Source of the DNA: JBBQYA01 sp038209155
Lineage (GTDB): Bacteria > Bacteroidota > Bacteroidia > Sphingobacteriales > Sphingobacteriaceae
Assembly (NCBI GenBank): GCA_038209155.1
Contig: JBBQYA010000046.1
Location: forward strand, 1 to 21,571
DNA length: 21,571 nt
Direction of reading: 5' to 3'
The notes under the pieces are model-generated. The model did not search any database. It was given only the letters and a program-made list of their open reading frames with translations, and was not told where the DNA came from. Positions 7,610 to 15,456 of this stretch are shown here, piece after piece. The first letter of the stretch is position 1. Each line of letters opens with the position of its first letter. Made by a program: the position numbers and the translations under genes.

Positions 7610-8941
7610 ATGAAAAATCAAGCTCTTTTGCTCTTTTCAGTAAATTTTTCCAATCGGTTGAAATATACTGCCGACTTTATTTTCAATGAGTTGCTGGGAA
7701 TAGATTATGAGTATACGACAGATTTAGAAACAGCAAAAAAATTCGATGGGAATGTAATTGAATATGCTTCCAAACAAATAGATAATGCTTTTCACATTAT
7801 CGGAGTCAATTTGCTTTTTGAAAAAACGATAAATGATCAACCCGTTTTTCCTCAAAGAAAAGGAAAGCAATTTTTTTTATTTCCAGTTTTACATTCCGAC
7901 TTTTCCTTTGATATTTTCGCCGCTACTTTTTACATGATTAGTAGATACGAAGAATATCTACCTCATACCAGAGATCATCATGATCGGTATCGTGCTGAAG
8001 ATTCTATGGCTTTTAAGCATGGATTTTTACATCTTCCTGTTGTAGATCAATGGGTTTTATTGTTTAAAAAATCATTGCAAACCAGATTTCCAGAAATTTT
8101 ATTTGTTGAAAAAAAATATGTTTTTATTCCAACAATAGATATTGACCAAGCTTTTGCAATTAAAGATAAAGGCTTTTTGCGTCAAGCTGGAGCTTTGTTT
8201 TTGACAGCTTCACATTTTAGGTTCGAGAAATTAGTGAATAGAATCCGAATACTTTCTGGAGTGGAAAAAGATCCATTTGATAATTTTGATTGGATCAAAA
8301 AGTTGCACGACCGGTATAAATTAAATGGAATATTTTTTATGTTGATGGCAGAATATGGAGAATTTGATAAAAATATTGAAACAGACAACCCGAATTTTCA
8401 ATCTTTAATTAAAGAATTAGGAGACCATAGTATTGTGGGCATTCATCCTTCTTATGATTCCAATAAATCACCAGAAAAGTTCATTTTAGAAAAGGATATT
8501 TTACAGAATATTTTAAATAGATCTGTTTCTATTAGCCGGCAACATTATTTAAAATTGAATTTGCCAAACACCTATTATCATCTATTAGAAGCTGGAATCA
8601 AAGAAGATTACACAATGGGGTTTTCTTCTCAGTTAGGTTTTAGAGCCGGAACTAGTAACTCTTTTTATTTTTATGATTTAAAAAATGACACGGCAAGCGT
8701 TTTAAGAACGCATCCTTTTGCGGTAATGGATGTAACATTACAGCAATATTTAAGACTAAAACCAGAAGCAGCTTTAGCTAGAGTTATTGATTTAATAGAA
8801 GAAGTGAAAAAGGTAAATGGAACTTTTATTACTCTTTGGCACAATGAGTCCTTAAGTGAAGATGGAAAATGGAGAGGCTGGAGATATGTTTATGAGGAAT
8901 TGGTTCAAAAAGCTAGTCAGAAAGTAAAAAAGAATAATTAA
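7610..8941 (+). CDS. Polysaccharide-deacetylase-like protein with N-terminal DUF7033-type domain
   Basis: The protein is 443 residues from ATG 7610. An in-frame TTG at 7571 would add 13 residues, but those bases look like promoter, so I prefer the ATG. The N-terminal part (VIEYASKQIDNAFHIIG..., SRYEEYLPHTRDHHDRY) matches the domain that often precedes polysaccharide deacetylases in this phylum. The C-terminal part has deacetylase-like landmarks: TIDIDQAFA (the paired-Asp motif), VGIHPSYDSN (His of the metal site), TMGFSSQLGFRAGTSNSFYF, and LWHNESLSEDGKWRGW near the end. No signal peptide is evident, so it probably acts in the cytoplasm on a cell-wall, capsule or O-antigen precursor. It is flanked by an unrelated divergent gene and the pst operon, so context does not name a substrate. 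Confidence 0.85.
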   Translation: MKNQALLLFSVNFSNRLKYTADFIFNELLGIDYEYTTDLETAKKFDGNVIEYASKQIDNAFHIIGVNLLFEKTINDQPVFPQRKGKQFFLFPVLHSDFSFDIFAATFYMISRYEEYLPHTRDHHDRYRAEDSMAFKHGFLHLPVVDQWVLLFKKSLQTRFPEILFVEKKYVFIPTIDIDQAFAIKDKGFLRQAGALFLTASHFRFEKLVNRIRILSGVEKDPFDNFDWIKKLHDRYKLNGIFFMLMAEYGEFDKNIETDNPNFQSLIKELGDHSIVGIHPSYDSNKSPEKFILEKDILQNILNRSVSISRQHYLKLNLPNTYYHLLEAGIKEDYTMGFSSQLGFRAGTSNSFYFYDLKNDTASVLRTHPFAVMDVTLQQYLRLKPEAALARVIDLIEEVKKVNGTFITLWHNESLSEDGKWRGWRYVYEELVQKASQKVKKNN

Positions 8942-9359
8942 ATAGGATCTTGTTTTTTATTTTGTTGACGATTTTTGTACTCTAAATAGGCCAAAACAAT
9001 GTTGTTAATCCTTTTTTTGCAAAACAATAATTTTCTTTAAAACCCAAAACCTAATTGGCAAATAAAGATTTAGCGGATAGCCAGATAAAACATCAAATCA
9101 TTTTTATTTTAATAAAATTTATTTTTCTGTCAACTCTGATTTTGCAGTCTTGCAATTTTTTGGTTTTAGCTGTATGTTCTAAAAGAATTTATTTTCCGTA
9201 AAAAATGTTTCTAGATAAATAAAATGGCAAATTTTAAATCTAATTCCTAAGAATATTACTAAAATCAAATGGGACAAAAACTCATTTGTTAATATTAACT
9301 TAACATTATTTTAATCTTAGCGTAATTTAAGGAAGCCTATTTTTACCAAAATTTTTGTA
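8942..9359. other. Intergenic region upstream of pstS
   Basis: This is 418 bases of AT-rich DNA with no credible reading frame. The 3' part (9289-9332) holds the tandem TTAA-core array described separately. AACAA-TG-TTGTT at 8995-9006 is a tight palindrome followed by TTTTTTT at 9012-9018; it could be a weak terminator for the deacetylase gene. I see nothing else. Confidence 0.6.
9289..9332 (+). promoter_or_regulatory. Putative Pho box: tandem 11-bp repeats upstream of pstS
   Basis: Consecutive 11-mers start at 9289 (TTAATATTAAC), 9300 (TTAACATTATT), 9311 (TTAATCTTAGC) and, degenerate, 9322 (GTAATTTAAGG). They share TTAAyNTTA at exact 11-base period. Direct repeats of about 11 bp are the binding geometry of PhoB/PhoP-type response regulators, and TTAA-core repeats are known for the cyanobacterial and Bacillus Pho boxes. 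A near-consensus -7 box (TATTTTTA, 9338-9345) follows 6 bases later with no TTG at -33, as expected for an activator-dependent promoter. No phoB/phoR gene is in the window. Confidence 0.65.
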
Positions 9360-10415
9360 ATGGCATCTGGTAAAAACTTGGTTTATATTCTTCTTTTTAT
9401 GTTTATTCTTTTGGGATGTGTAAATTCCAAAAAATCAAAGGAAGGATTGCTACAAGGTCAGATAAAAATAGATGGTTCGAGTACGGTTTATCCTATAACA
9501 GAGGCTGTGGCAGAAGAATTTAGAAGAGACCAGCCAGATATTAGAATTACTGTTGGAGTATCTGGAACAGGTGGCGGATTCAAGAAATTTGGACGTGGAG
9601 AAACTGACATTAGCAATGCTTCCAGATCTATCAAACAAAGTGAAGTAGATGCTTGCAAAGCGAATAATATTGATTTTATAGAACTTCCAGTAGCTTTTGA
9701 TGGACTGGCAATTGTTGTAAATCCTAAAAATACTTGGGTTGATCATTTGACGGTTGCAGAACTTAAGAAAATATGGGAACCAGAAGCTCAAAATGTAATT
9801 AAAAACTGGAGTCAAATACGAGCTGGCTGGCCTAATGAGCCAATTCATTTATACGGAGCAGGAACAGCCTCAGGTACTTACGATTATTTCACAGAAGCTG
9901 TAGTTGGAAAATCTCATTCAAGTAGAGGAGATTATACGGCTAGTGAAGACGATAATGTATTAGTTCAAGGAGTTTCTACAGATAAAACTGCATTAGCATT
10001 TTTCGGATTAGCGTATTATTTAGAAAATGCTGATAAATTAAAATTGATCCCTATTGATGATCAAAAAGATGAAAACGGTAAAGGTCCGATTTTACCGACT
10101 TTAGAAACGGTTTCAAATGGAACATATGTACCCTTGGCAAGACCAGAATTTATTTATATAAGTACAGTAGCAGCAGATAGACCAGAAGTAAAAGCGTTTG
10201 TTAAATTTTATTTGGAAGTAGCGAGCGAATTAATTACAGAGGTAGGATATATTCCACTGCCTCAGCAAGCCTATAAATTTGCTCAAAAGCGATTTGACAA
10301 TAAAGTTACGGGAACCTTATTTTTAAAAGAAGGGTCAAGCGTGGGAGTGAATATGGTAGATTTGCTATCAGACGAGAAAGCCGATAGTTCCGCTACTGAT
10401 ACTATCAAGAAATGA
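9360..10415 (+). CDS. pstS: Phosphate ABC transporter substrate-binding lipoprotein PstS
   Basis: This 351-residue protein has a lipoprotein signal peptide (LVYILLFMFILLGC, lipid-carrying Cys20) and a type II periplasmic-binding-protein fold. It captures inorganic phosphate in the periplasm and passes it to PstCA. Phosphate-site motifs are present in order: IDGSSTVYPITEAVAEEF (about 37-54), VSGTGGGFKKFGRGETDISNASRSI (about 66-90) and YGAGTASGTYDYFTEAV (about 163-179). The lysine- and acid-rich tail after about 330 is likely disordered. It is first in the operon, preceded by the 11-bp repeat array, and pstC follows after 41 bases. The start at ATG 9360 gives a complete signal peptide. Assignment is firm. 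Confidence 0.96.
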   Translation: MASGKNLVYILLFMFILLGCVNSKKSKEGLLQGQIKIDGSSTVYPITEAVAEEFRRDQPDIRITVGVSGTGGGFKKFGRGETDISNASRSIKQSEVDACKANNIDFIELPVAFDGLAIVVNPKNTWVDHLTVAELKKIWEPEAQNVIKNWSQIRAGWPNEPIHLYGAGTASGTYDYFTEAVVGKSHSSRGDYTASEDDNVLVQGVSTDKTALAFFGLAYYLENADKLKLIPIDDQKDENGKGPILPTLETVSNGTYVPLARPEFIYISTVAADRPEVKAFVKFYLEVASELITEVGYIPLPQQAYKFAQKRFDNKVTGTLFLKEGSSVGVNMVDLLSDEKADSSATDTIKK

Positions 10416-10456
10416 TCTTTTTTTAAATTGAAATCAGGAGAATTGGAATATTAATA

Positions 10457-11332
10457 ATGAAGATAAAAGAGAAAATAATAGAGGCGATTTTATTCTTGTG
10501 TAGTTTTATTACTATTCTGACTACCGTTGGTATTATTTTCGTTTTGGCAAGTGAATCCTATTTATTTTTCAAAGAAGTTTCAATTATAGATTTTTTTACG
10601 GATACCCAATGGACACCTTTATTTGCGCAAAAGCGATTTGGGATTTTACCATTGGTTACGGGTACTCTTTTGACTACTTTAATTGCTGTTTCAGTGGCAA
10701 TTCCTGTTGGGCTCACTATTGCAATTTATTTAAATGAATATGCTCCCAAAAGATTTACCCTAGTTGTAAAACCTTTATTAGAGATTCTAGCGGCAGTTCC
10801 AACTGTGGTATATGGTTTTTTCGCTTTGCTATTTGTAACTCCATTACTTCAGAAATTTATTCCAGATTTAGCGGGTTTCAATGCTCTTTCTGCAGGGCTG
10901 GTCATGGGTGTTATGATCATTCCTTATGTATCCTCTTTGAGCGAAGATGCTTTGAGAGCTGTTCCAAATTCACTGCGAGAAGCAGCTTATGGAATGGGTT
11001 CTACCAAATTGCAAACAGCATTTAGAGTGATGGTTCCGGCAGCATCATCGGGCATTATTGTCTCCATTATTTTAGCAATTTCTAGAGCAGTTGGAGAAAC
11101 TATGATAGTGGCTATAGCAGCAGGACAGGAACCTCGATTGACTATGAATCCTCTAGTTCCGATTGAAACGATTACGACTTATATTGTGCAAGTTAGTTTG
11201 GGAGATGTACCACAAGATTCTATTGAATATAGAACAATTTTTGCGGCCGGCATTACCCTTTTTGTTTTCACCTTTTTGTTAAATAACATTAGTTTTTACA
11301 TTAAAAGAAAGTATCAGGAAAAGTATGAGTAA
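10457..11332 (+). CDS. pstC: Phosphate ABC transporter permease PstC
   Basis: This 291-residue inner-membrane permease has about six membrane segments; the first is at residues about 10-33. The ABC-permease EAA loop is clear: LREAAYGMGSTKLQTAFRVMVPAAS at about 173-198, which docks on PstB. A periplasmic loop (FFTDTQWTPLFAQKRFGILPLVTGTLLTT) and the segment AVGETMIVAIAAGQEPRLTMNP are typical of PstC. It forms the channel with PstA. Its last 8 bases overlap the start of pstA, which suggests coupled translation and 1:1 stoichiometry. Assignment is firm. Confidence 0.96.
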   Translation: MKIKEKIIEAILFLCSFITILTTVGIIFVLASESYLFFKEVSIIDFFTDTQWTPLFAQKRFGILPLVTGTLLTTLIAVSVAIPVGLTIAIYLNEYAPKRFTLVVKPLLEILAAVPTVVYGFFALLFVTPLLQKFIPDLAGFNALSAGLVMGVMIIPYVSSLSEDALRAVPNSLREAAYGMGSTKLQTAFRVMVPAASSGIIVSIILAISRAVGETMIVAIAAGQEPRLTMNPLVPIETITTYIVQVSLGDVPQDSIEYRTIFAAGITLFVFTFLLNNISFYIKRKYQEKYE

Positions 11333-12185
11333 CGCTTCTCGAAATAATAGAATTAAAGATCAAATTTTCAAAATATTTGCCATTGGCTGCACTTTCTTTG
11401 GCTTGTTGGTGCTTGCTGTACTTTTAGGCGATATTTTATATAGAGGCTTTACTCGTATCGATTGGAATTTCATTACTGATTTGCCTTCAAGAATTCCCAG
11501 AAGAGCAGGTATATTAACTGCCTTGTTTGGTATGATTTGGGTTTTGGTTCTTACCATACTTATATCCTTTCCATTAGGAATCGGTGCAGGAATTTATTTA
11601 GAAGAATACGGCGTCAAAAACCGATTTGCAAGAATCGTTGAATTAAATATTGCAAACCTTGCTGGCGTACCTTCTATTATTTATGGAATTTTGGGTTTGC
11701 AAGTTTTTGTCCGTTTAGCCAATCTTGGAAATAGCATCTTAGCTGGAAGTTTAACTTTATCTTTATTGGTACTTCCAATTATAATAGTAAGCACAAGAGA
11801 AGCAATAAAGGCGGTTCCGAAATCATTGCGTGAAGGTTCTTATGCAATGGGAGCTTCTAAATGGCAAACCATAAGTAACATTGTTTTACCAGCATCTTTT
11901 GGAGGTATTATTACTGGATTAATCTTGGCTATGTCCAGAGCAATTGGAGAAACTGCACCTTTAATTGTGGTGGGAGCATTAGTGTATGTACCTTTTATTC
12001 CGAATGGTCCGATGGACGAATTTACAGTTCTTCCAATTCAGATATTTAATTGGGTAACAAGGCCACAAAGTGGATTTATAATTAATGCAGCAGCAGCCAT
12101 AATTGTATTACTTAGTTTTACCTTTATGATGAATATTGTAGCGGTCTATCTTAGAAACCGTTGGAGTAAAAAAATGAAATTTTAA
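11325..12185 (+). CDS. pstA: Phosphate ABC transporter permease PstA
   Basis: This 286-residue permease partners PstC. Membrane segments run from residues about 13-37 to the C-terminal IIVLLSFTFMMNIVAVYLRNRW. The EAA loop LREGSYAMGASKWQTISNIVLPASFGGI is at about 168-195. FITDLPSRIPRRAGILTALFGMIWV and SRAIGETAPLIVVGALVYVPF are PstA signatures. The start ATG lies inside the 3' end of pstC, and the stop is followed within one base by a possible pstB TTG start, showing a tightly packed operon. Assignment is firm. Confidence 0.96.
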   Translation: MSNASRNNRIKDQIFKIFAIGCTFFGLLVLAVLLGDILYRGFTRIDWNFITDLPSRIPRRAGILTALFGMIWVLVLTILISFPLGIGAGIYLEEYGVKNRFARIVELNIANLAGVPSIIYGILGLQVFVRLANLGNSILAGSLTLSLLVLPIIIVSTREAIKAVPKSLREGSYAMGASKWQTISNIVLPASFGGIITGLILAMSRAIGETAPLIVVGALVYVPFIPNGPMDEFTVLPIQIFNWVTRPQSGFIINAAAAIIVLLSFTFMMNIVAVYLRNRWSKKMKF

Positions 12186-12201
12186 ATTGAGCATCACCCC
12201 T

Positions 12202-12954
12202 ATGTACAAACTGGAGTCAAAAAATGTAAATGTATATTATGGTAAATCTCAAGCACTTAAAGGGATAAACCTTGGCATGAATGCCAACACTGTTACGGCT
12301 TTAATCGGCCCTTCTGGTTGCGGAAAATCCACCTTTTTACGTCTATTCAATCGGATGAATGATTTGATAGAAAATGTAAAAATAGAGGGTGAACTTACCA
12401 TTGATGGTAGAGATATTTATGCTAAAAAAATAGATGTTACCACCCATAGAAAAAAAGTTGGAATGGTGTTTCAAAAACCTAATCCTTTTCCTAAAACTAT
12501 TTATGAAAACGTAGCTTATGGTTTAAGAGTGAATGGAATAAGTCATAAAAAGTACATTGCCGAAACGGTGGAAAAATCGCTTAAGCAAGCAGCGCTTTGG
12601 GAAGAAGTAAAAGATAAATTGCATCAAAGTGCTTTTGCCTTATCAGGAGGGCAGCAACAACGTTTATGTATTGCTAGAACACTAGCAGTGGAGCCATCTG
12701 TAGTTTTAATGGATGAACCTGCATCTGCACTAGATCCTATTTCTACTGCAAAAATTGAAGAATTGATTTACGAATTAAAAAATAAATACACCATTGTAAT
12801 CGTTACTCACAATATGCAACAAGCAGCTAGAGTAAGCGATAAAACCGCTTTTTTTTACTTAGGAGAATTAATTGAATTTGACGACACTGCAAAAATATTT
12901 ACCAATCCGCAATCCGAGCAAACTCAAAATTATGTAACTGGACGATTTGGTTGA
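12202..12954 (+). CDS. pstB: Phosphate ABC transporter ATP-binding protein PstB
   Basis: This is a 250-residue ABC ATPase that powers phosphate import. Motifs counted from ATG 12202: Walker A GPSGCGKST at 36-44, Q-loop in VGMVFQKPNPFP, signature LSGGQQQR, Walker B VVLMDEPASALDP, and switch histidine in IVIVTHNMQQA. The family normally begins just ahead of a KNVNVYYG-like strand, so ATG 12202 gives a standard length. An in-frame TTG at 12187, one base after the pstA stop, would add five residues (SITP-type) and cannot be excluded. Substrate specificity follows from the operon and from the characteristic KPNPFP. Assignment is firm. Confidence 0.96.
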   Translation: MYKLESKNVNVYYGKSQALKGINLGMNANTVTALIGPSGCGKSTFLRLFNRMNDLIENVKIEGELTIDGRDIYAKKIDVTTHRKKVGMVFQKPNPFPKTIYENVAYGLRVNGISHKKYIAETVEKSLKQAALWEEVKDKLHQSAFALSGGQQQRLCIARTLAVEPSVVLMDEPASALDPISTAKIEELIYELKNKYTIVIVTHNMQQAARVSDKTAFFYLGELIEFDDTAKIFTNPQSEQTQNYVTGRFG

Positions 12955-12994
12955 AATTTTTTATTATATTGAATTTTTTTGAGAATTTTCCAAC

Positions 12995-13660
12995 ATGTCA
13001 CATTTAGATACCCAATTACATCATTTAAAAACAGAAGTTACAGAAATGGCTCTACTGGTTTCCAGTCAGATCAGCAAAAGTGTAGTTTCTTTAATAGATT
13101 TCGATAAAGATTTAGCCAGAGAAGTTATTTTTAATGAAAAAAGAGTAAATGCTTTTGAATTAAAAATTGATAAAGATTGCGAAAATATCTTCGCTTTATT
13201 TAATCCAGTTGCCAATGATTTGCGATATGTTTTTTCTACTATAAAAATCAATTATAATTTTGAACGAATAGGAGATAATGCCGAAGGAATAGCACAGTAT
13301 GTTTTACAGGCAAGTAAAATTTTTGACGATCAGTTACTGGTTAATTGTCGGCTTTTAGAAATGCTGGAAACGGTAAACCAAATGATAACAGATGTGTGCA
13401 CTGCTTACATTAATGATGATCCAAAATTAGCACGAAGTATATTTGAATTAGATAGTATTTTAAACGAAATAAATAAAGCCTCTACCCCTGTTATTGCTGA
13501 TTTTATTAAAGACAACTCCGACAGTATATTGGATTCTTTGTATGTTCTAACCATTATTCGTAAATTGGAAAGAGTAGGAGACCACGTAACTAATATTGCC
13601 GAAGAAGTTATTTTTTATGTAGAAGCCAAAGTGCTTAAACATGGAAAAAAAATTATGTAA
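12995..13660 (+). CDS. phoU: Phosphate signalling complex protein PhoU
   Basis: This 221-residue cytoplasmic protein has two PhoU three-helix repeats. Each carries the conserved E/D-rich metal-binding motif: FERIGDNAEGIAQYV at about 89-103 and LERVGDHVTNIAEEVIFYVEAK near 190-211. PhoU connects the PstSCAB transporter with the PhoR kinase and represses the Pho regulon when phosphate is plentiful. It is the last gene of the operon, 40 bases after pstB. The length is near the family norm (about 220-240). Assignment is firm; the cognate two-component pair is not in this window. Confidence 0.95.
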   Translation: MSHLDTQLHHLKTEVTEMALLVSSQISKSVVSLIDFDKDLAREVIFNEKRVNAFELKIDKDCENIFALFNPVANDLRYVFSTIKINYNFERIGDNAEGIAQYVLQASKIFDDQLLVNCRLLEMLETVNQMITDVCTAYINDDPKLARSIFELDSILNEINKASTPVIADFIKDNSDSILDSLYVLTIIRKLERVGDHVTNIAEEVIFYVEAKVLKHGKKIM

Positions 13661-13722
13661 AGGATGATATCTAATTAGATAAACTGTAAAAAATTCAATC
13701 TTAATTTTTTATTTTAGATAAA

Positions 13723-13738
13723 TTTTGTTTCAACAAAA
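13723..13738. terminator. Weak hairpin in the phoU convergent gap
   Basis: TTTTGTT (13723-13729) pairs with AACAAAA (13732-13738) about 60 bases after the phoU stop; in practice this is a 6-bp stem with a TTCA loop. AT-rich runs flank it on both sides. It may end transcription of the pst operon, but the stem is almost all A-T. The rest of the 238-base gap (13661-13898) is plain AT-rich sequence, apart from an ATCTAATTAGAT palindrome at 13669 and a single TTATCCACA at 13883. Confidence 0.25.
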
Positions 13739-13898
13739 GATTTATTTAAAAAAAGATTAATTTTTAGTATTAATTCCTTTTAATAAAAGCTTAAAAATGT
13801 ACTATTTATTTCGACTTTTTATTTAATTGGAAATCTCTAATTCTTACTGTTTTTATTTAAAAAAACAATAAACAATAAATCTTTATCCACAAACCGTT

Positions 13899-14465
13899 TT
13901 ACTGTAATCGCTTTACAATTAGCATTTCTACAGCTTGGTATAATTGAGCAGGTTTCAATTTTCTCCAATTAAAGTCGTCTAAGATTCCACCAAAATTTAT
14001 GTAATAATCTAAATTGGAATTTTTGAATTCTTCCTGCACATGCTCTCTAAAATTGATACCTACAATCCATCCATCTTCTATTTCCTGAAACCATTCTTCA
14101 TAATAACAATCATCAGAACTATGAAAATTTAAAACATTTTCTCCAATGAGAATAAACTTTTTGATACCTGAATTTAGTAAAACTTCTAAAACTTCTCGCT
14201 TTAAAAACATAATATCGTTATTGATACAATCATTCCATTCTCCAATAAATTCTATGATAGAATATTCCGTTTCATAATCGGTAAATAGAATTTTTAAGTA
14301 TAATGTTGGCGATCCAAATTCGTCCCATTGAGGGTGGATGTAATAATTGTAAATTTTATTTTCAAAGTTAAATTCACTATAAGTTTTTTTGTAAAAAGGT
14401 GAGAGTTTATCCTCCGATGAAATATAATCATCACGCCATAAATAATAAGGCTCTATATCTTGCAT
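13899..14465 (-). CDS. Uncharacterised protein encoded downstream of murQ
   Basis: This 188-residue protein is acidic and rich in aromatic residues (many Tyr, Trp, Phe). It has no signal peptide or membrane segment, so it is probably cytoplasmic. Recognisable stretches are DIEPYYLWRDDYISSEDKLSPFY at the N-terminus, FIGEWNDCINNDIMFLKREVLE in the middle, KKFILIGENVLNFHSSDDCYYEEWFQE (about 113-139) and RKLKPAQLYQAVEMLIVKRLQ at the end. I do not recognise a domain with a known function. The start lies 9 bases after the murQ stop on the same strand, so the two are very likely one transcript, which suggests a link to peptidoglycan recycling. Coding status is well supported by length and protein-like composition. 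Confidence 0.75.
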   Translation of the reverse strand: MQDIEPYYLWRDDYISSEDKLSPFYKKTYSEFNFENKIYNYYIHPQWDEFGSPTLYLKILFTDYETEYSIIEFIGEWNDCINNDIMFLKREVLEVLLNSGIKKFILIGENVLNFHSSDDCYYEEWFQEIEDGWIVGINFREHVQEEFKNSNLDYYINFGGILDDFNWRKLKPAQLYQAVEMLIVKRLQ

Positions 14466-14474
14466 ATTCTATTT

Positions 14475-15284
14475 TTATTTTTGTTGAGAATTTAATACAT
14501 CTCGAACATTTCCATATTTTTTTAACAATAAATCTGCTTCCTCTTCTTCCAAATTCAATTCCTTCATCACCATTTTCACTCCTCTGTCTACCAATTTGTT
14601 ATTACTAAGTTGCATATCTACCATTTTGTTCCCTTTAATTTTTCCTAATTTTATCATTACTGTAGTAGAAATCATGTTCAATACTAATTTTTGAGCGGTT
14701 CCTGCTTTCATTCTAGTACTACCAGTCACGAATTCTGGACCAGTTATTATTTCAATTGGAAAATCTACCGCTTCGGCTATTCTGCTTTCAGTATTGCAAA
14801 CTATACATCCAGTGCTTATTCCATTTTGTTTTGATTTTATTAAACCTCCCAATACATATGGTGTGCTTCCAGAAGCAGCAATTCCAATTACAATATCCTT
14901 TTTATTAATAGAAAAATGTAAGAGATCTTTCCAACCTTGCTCTACGTCATCTTCTGCAAATTCAACTGCTTTTCTTATCGCTCGATCTCCTCCGGCAATT
15001 ATTCCAATGGCTCGGTCAAATTCCAAACCGAAAGTGGGAGGCAATTCAGAAGCATCTACAATTCCTAATCTGCCACTTGTGCCAGCACCAATATAAAATA
15101 ATCGCCCACCTAGTTTCATTTTTTCTACAATCAAATCACACAGCAAACTTATTTTTCCGATGTTTTTGTAAACATTTTTGGCGATCGTTGCATCTTCTTT
15201 ATTAATATTGAGCAGAATTTCCTCTGTACTCATCTTTTCTAAATCTTTGTGATTTGATTCTTGTTCTGTAGTTCTATTTTCCAT
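14475..15284 (-). CDS. murQ: N-acetylmuramic acid 6-phosphate etherase MurQ
   Basis: This 269-residue cytoplasmic enzyme has a SIS (sugar isomerase) domain. It splits the D-lactyl ether of MurNAc-6-phosphate to give GlcNAc-6-phosphate and D-lactate during peptidoglycan recycling. Signatures in order: GRLFYIGAGTSGRLGIVDASELPPTFG (about 60-86, with the catalytic Glu of DASE), AVEFAEDDVEQGW (about 106-118, second acidic site), GIAASGSTPYVLGGL and GPEFVTGSTRMKAGTAQKLVLNM. The C-terminal part (LVDRGVKMVMKELNLEEEEADLLLKKYG) is the helical cap seen in the family. It is slightly shorter than E. coli MurQ (298 residues). A TAGGTTTG box lies about 22 bases upstream. Assignment is firm. Confidence 0.95.
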   Translation of the reverse strand: MENRTTEQESNHKDLEKMSTEEILLNINKEDATIAKNVYKNIGKISLLCDLIVEKMKLGGRLFYIGAGTSGRLGIVDASELPPTFGLEFDRAIGIIAGGDRAIRKAVEFAEDDVEQGWKDLLHFSINKKDIVIGIAASGSTPYVLGGLIKSKQNGISTGCIVCNTESRIAEAVDFPIEIITGPEFVTGSTRMKAGTAQKLVLNMISTTVMIKLGKIKGNKMVDMQLSNNKLVDRGVKMVMKELNLEEEEADLLLKKYGNVRDVLNSQQK

Positions 15285-15305
15285 TGATATTTTTTGTTTT
15301 TAAAT

Positions 15306-15313
15306 CAAACCTA
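15306..15313 (-). promoter_or_regulatory. murQ: Possible -7 box for murQ
   Basis: On the minus strand this reads TAGGTTTG, a perfect TAnnTTTG, and would give a leader of about 16 bases. A second perfect box (TACGTTTG, 15377-15384) lies further upstream. Neither has a clear TTG at the expected distance, so confidence is low. Confidence 0.3.
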
Positions 15314-15456
15314 ATTTCATTATTAATCGTTTGTAAATTAGTAATAGATTAATTAATTAATTTTCTATCCATCATCCAAACGTATTAAATATTACTTTCG
15401 AGACATGATTTTAAATTTTAGAAAGTAAAAAATCAAAACAAATTTAACCCTAATTC

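Noticed and set aside
9450..9848. 132-codon minus-strand ORF antisense to pstS
   Set aside because: It is fully inside pstS, which is unambiguous by homology. The antisense product has no domain and unusual composition, so it is a shadow frame.
13661..13898. AT-rich gap with one DnaA box considered as a replication origin
   Set aside because: There is only a single box, with no cluster and no dnaA, rpmH or gidA-type neighbours. The gap is simply a convergent intergenic region.
14794..15096. 100-codon plus-strand ORF antisense to murQ
   Set aside because: It lies within the conserved SIS-domain coding region of murQ and reflects mirrored codon constraints.
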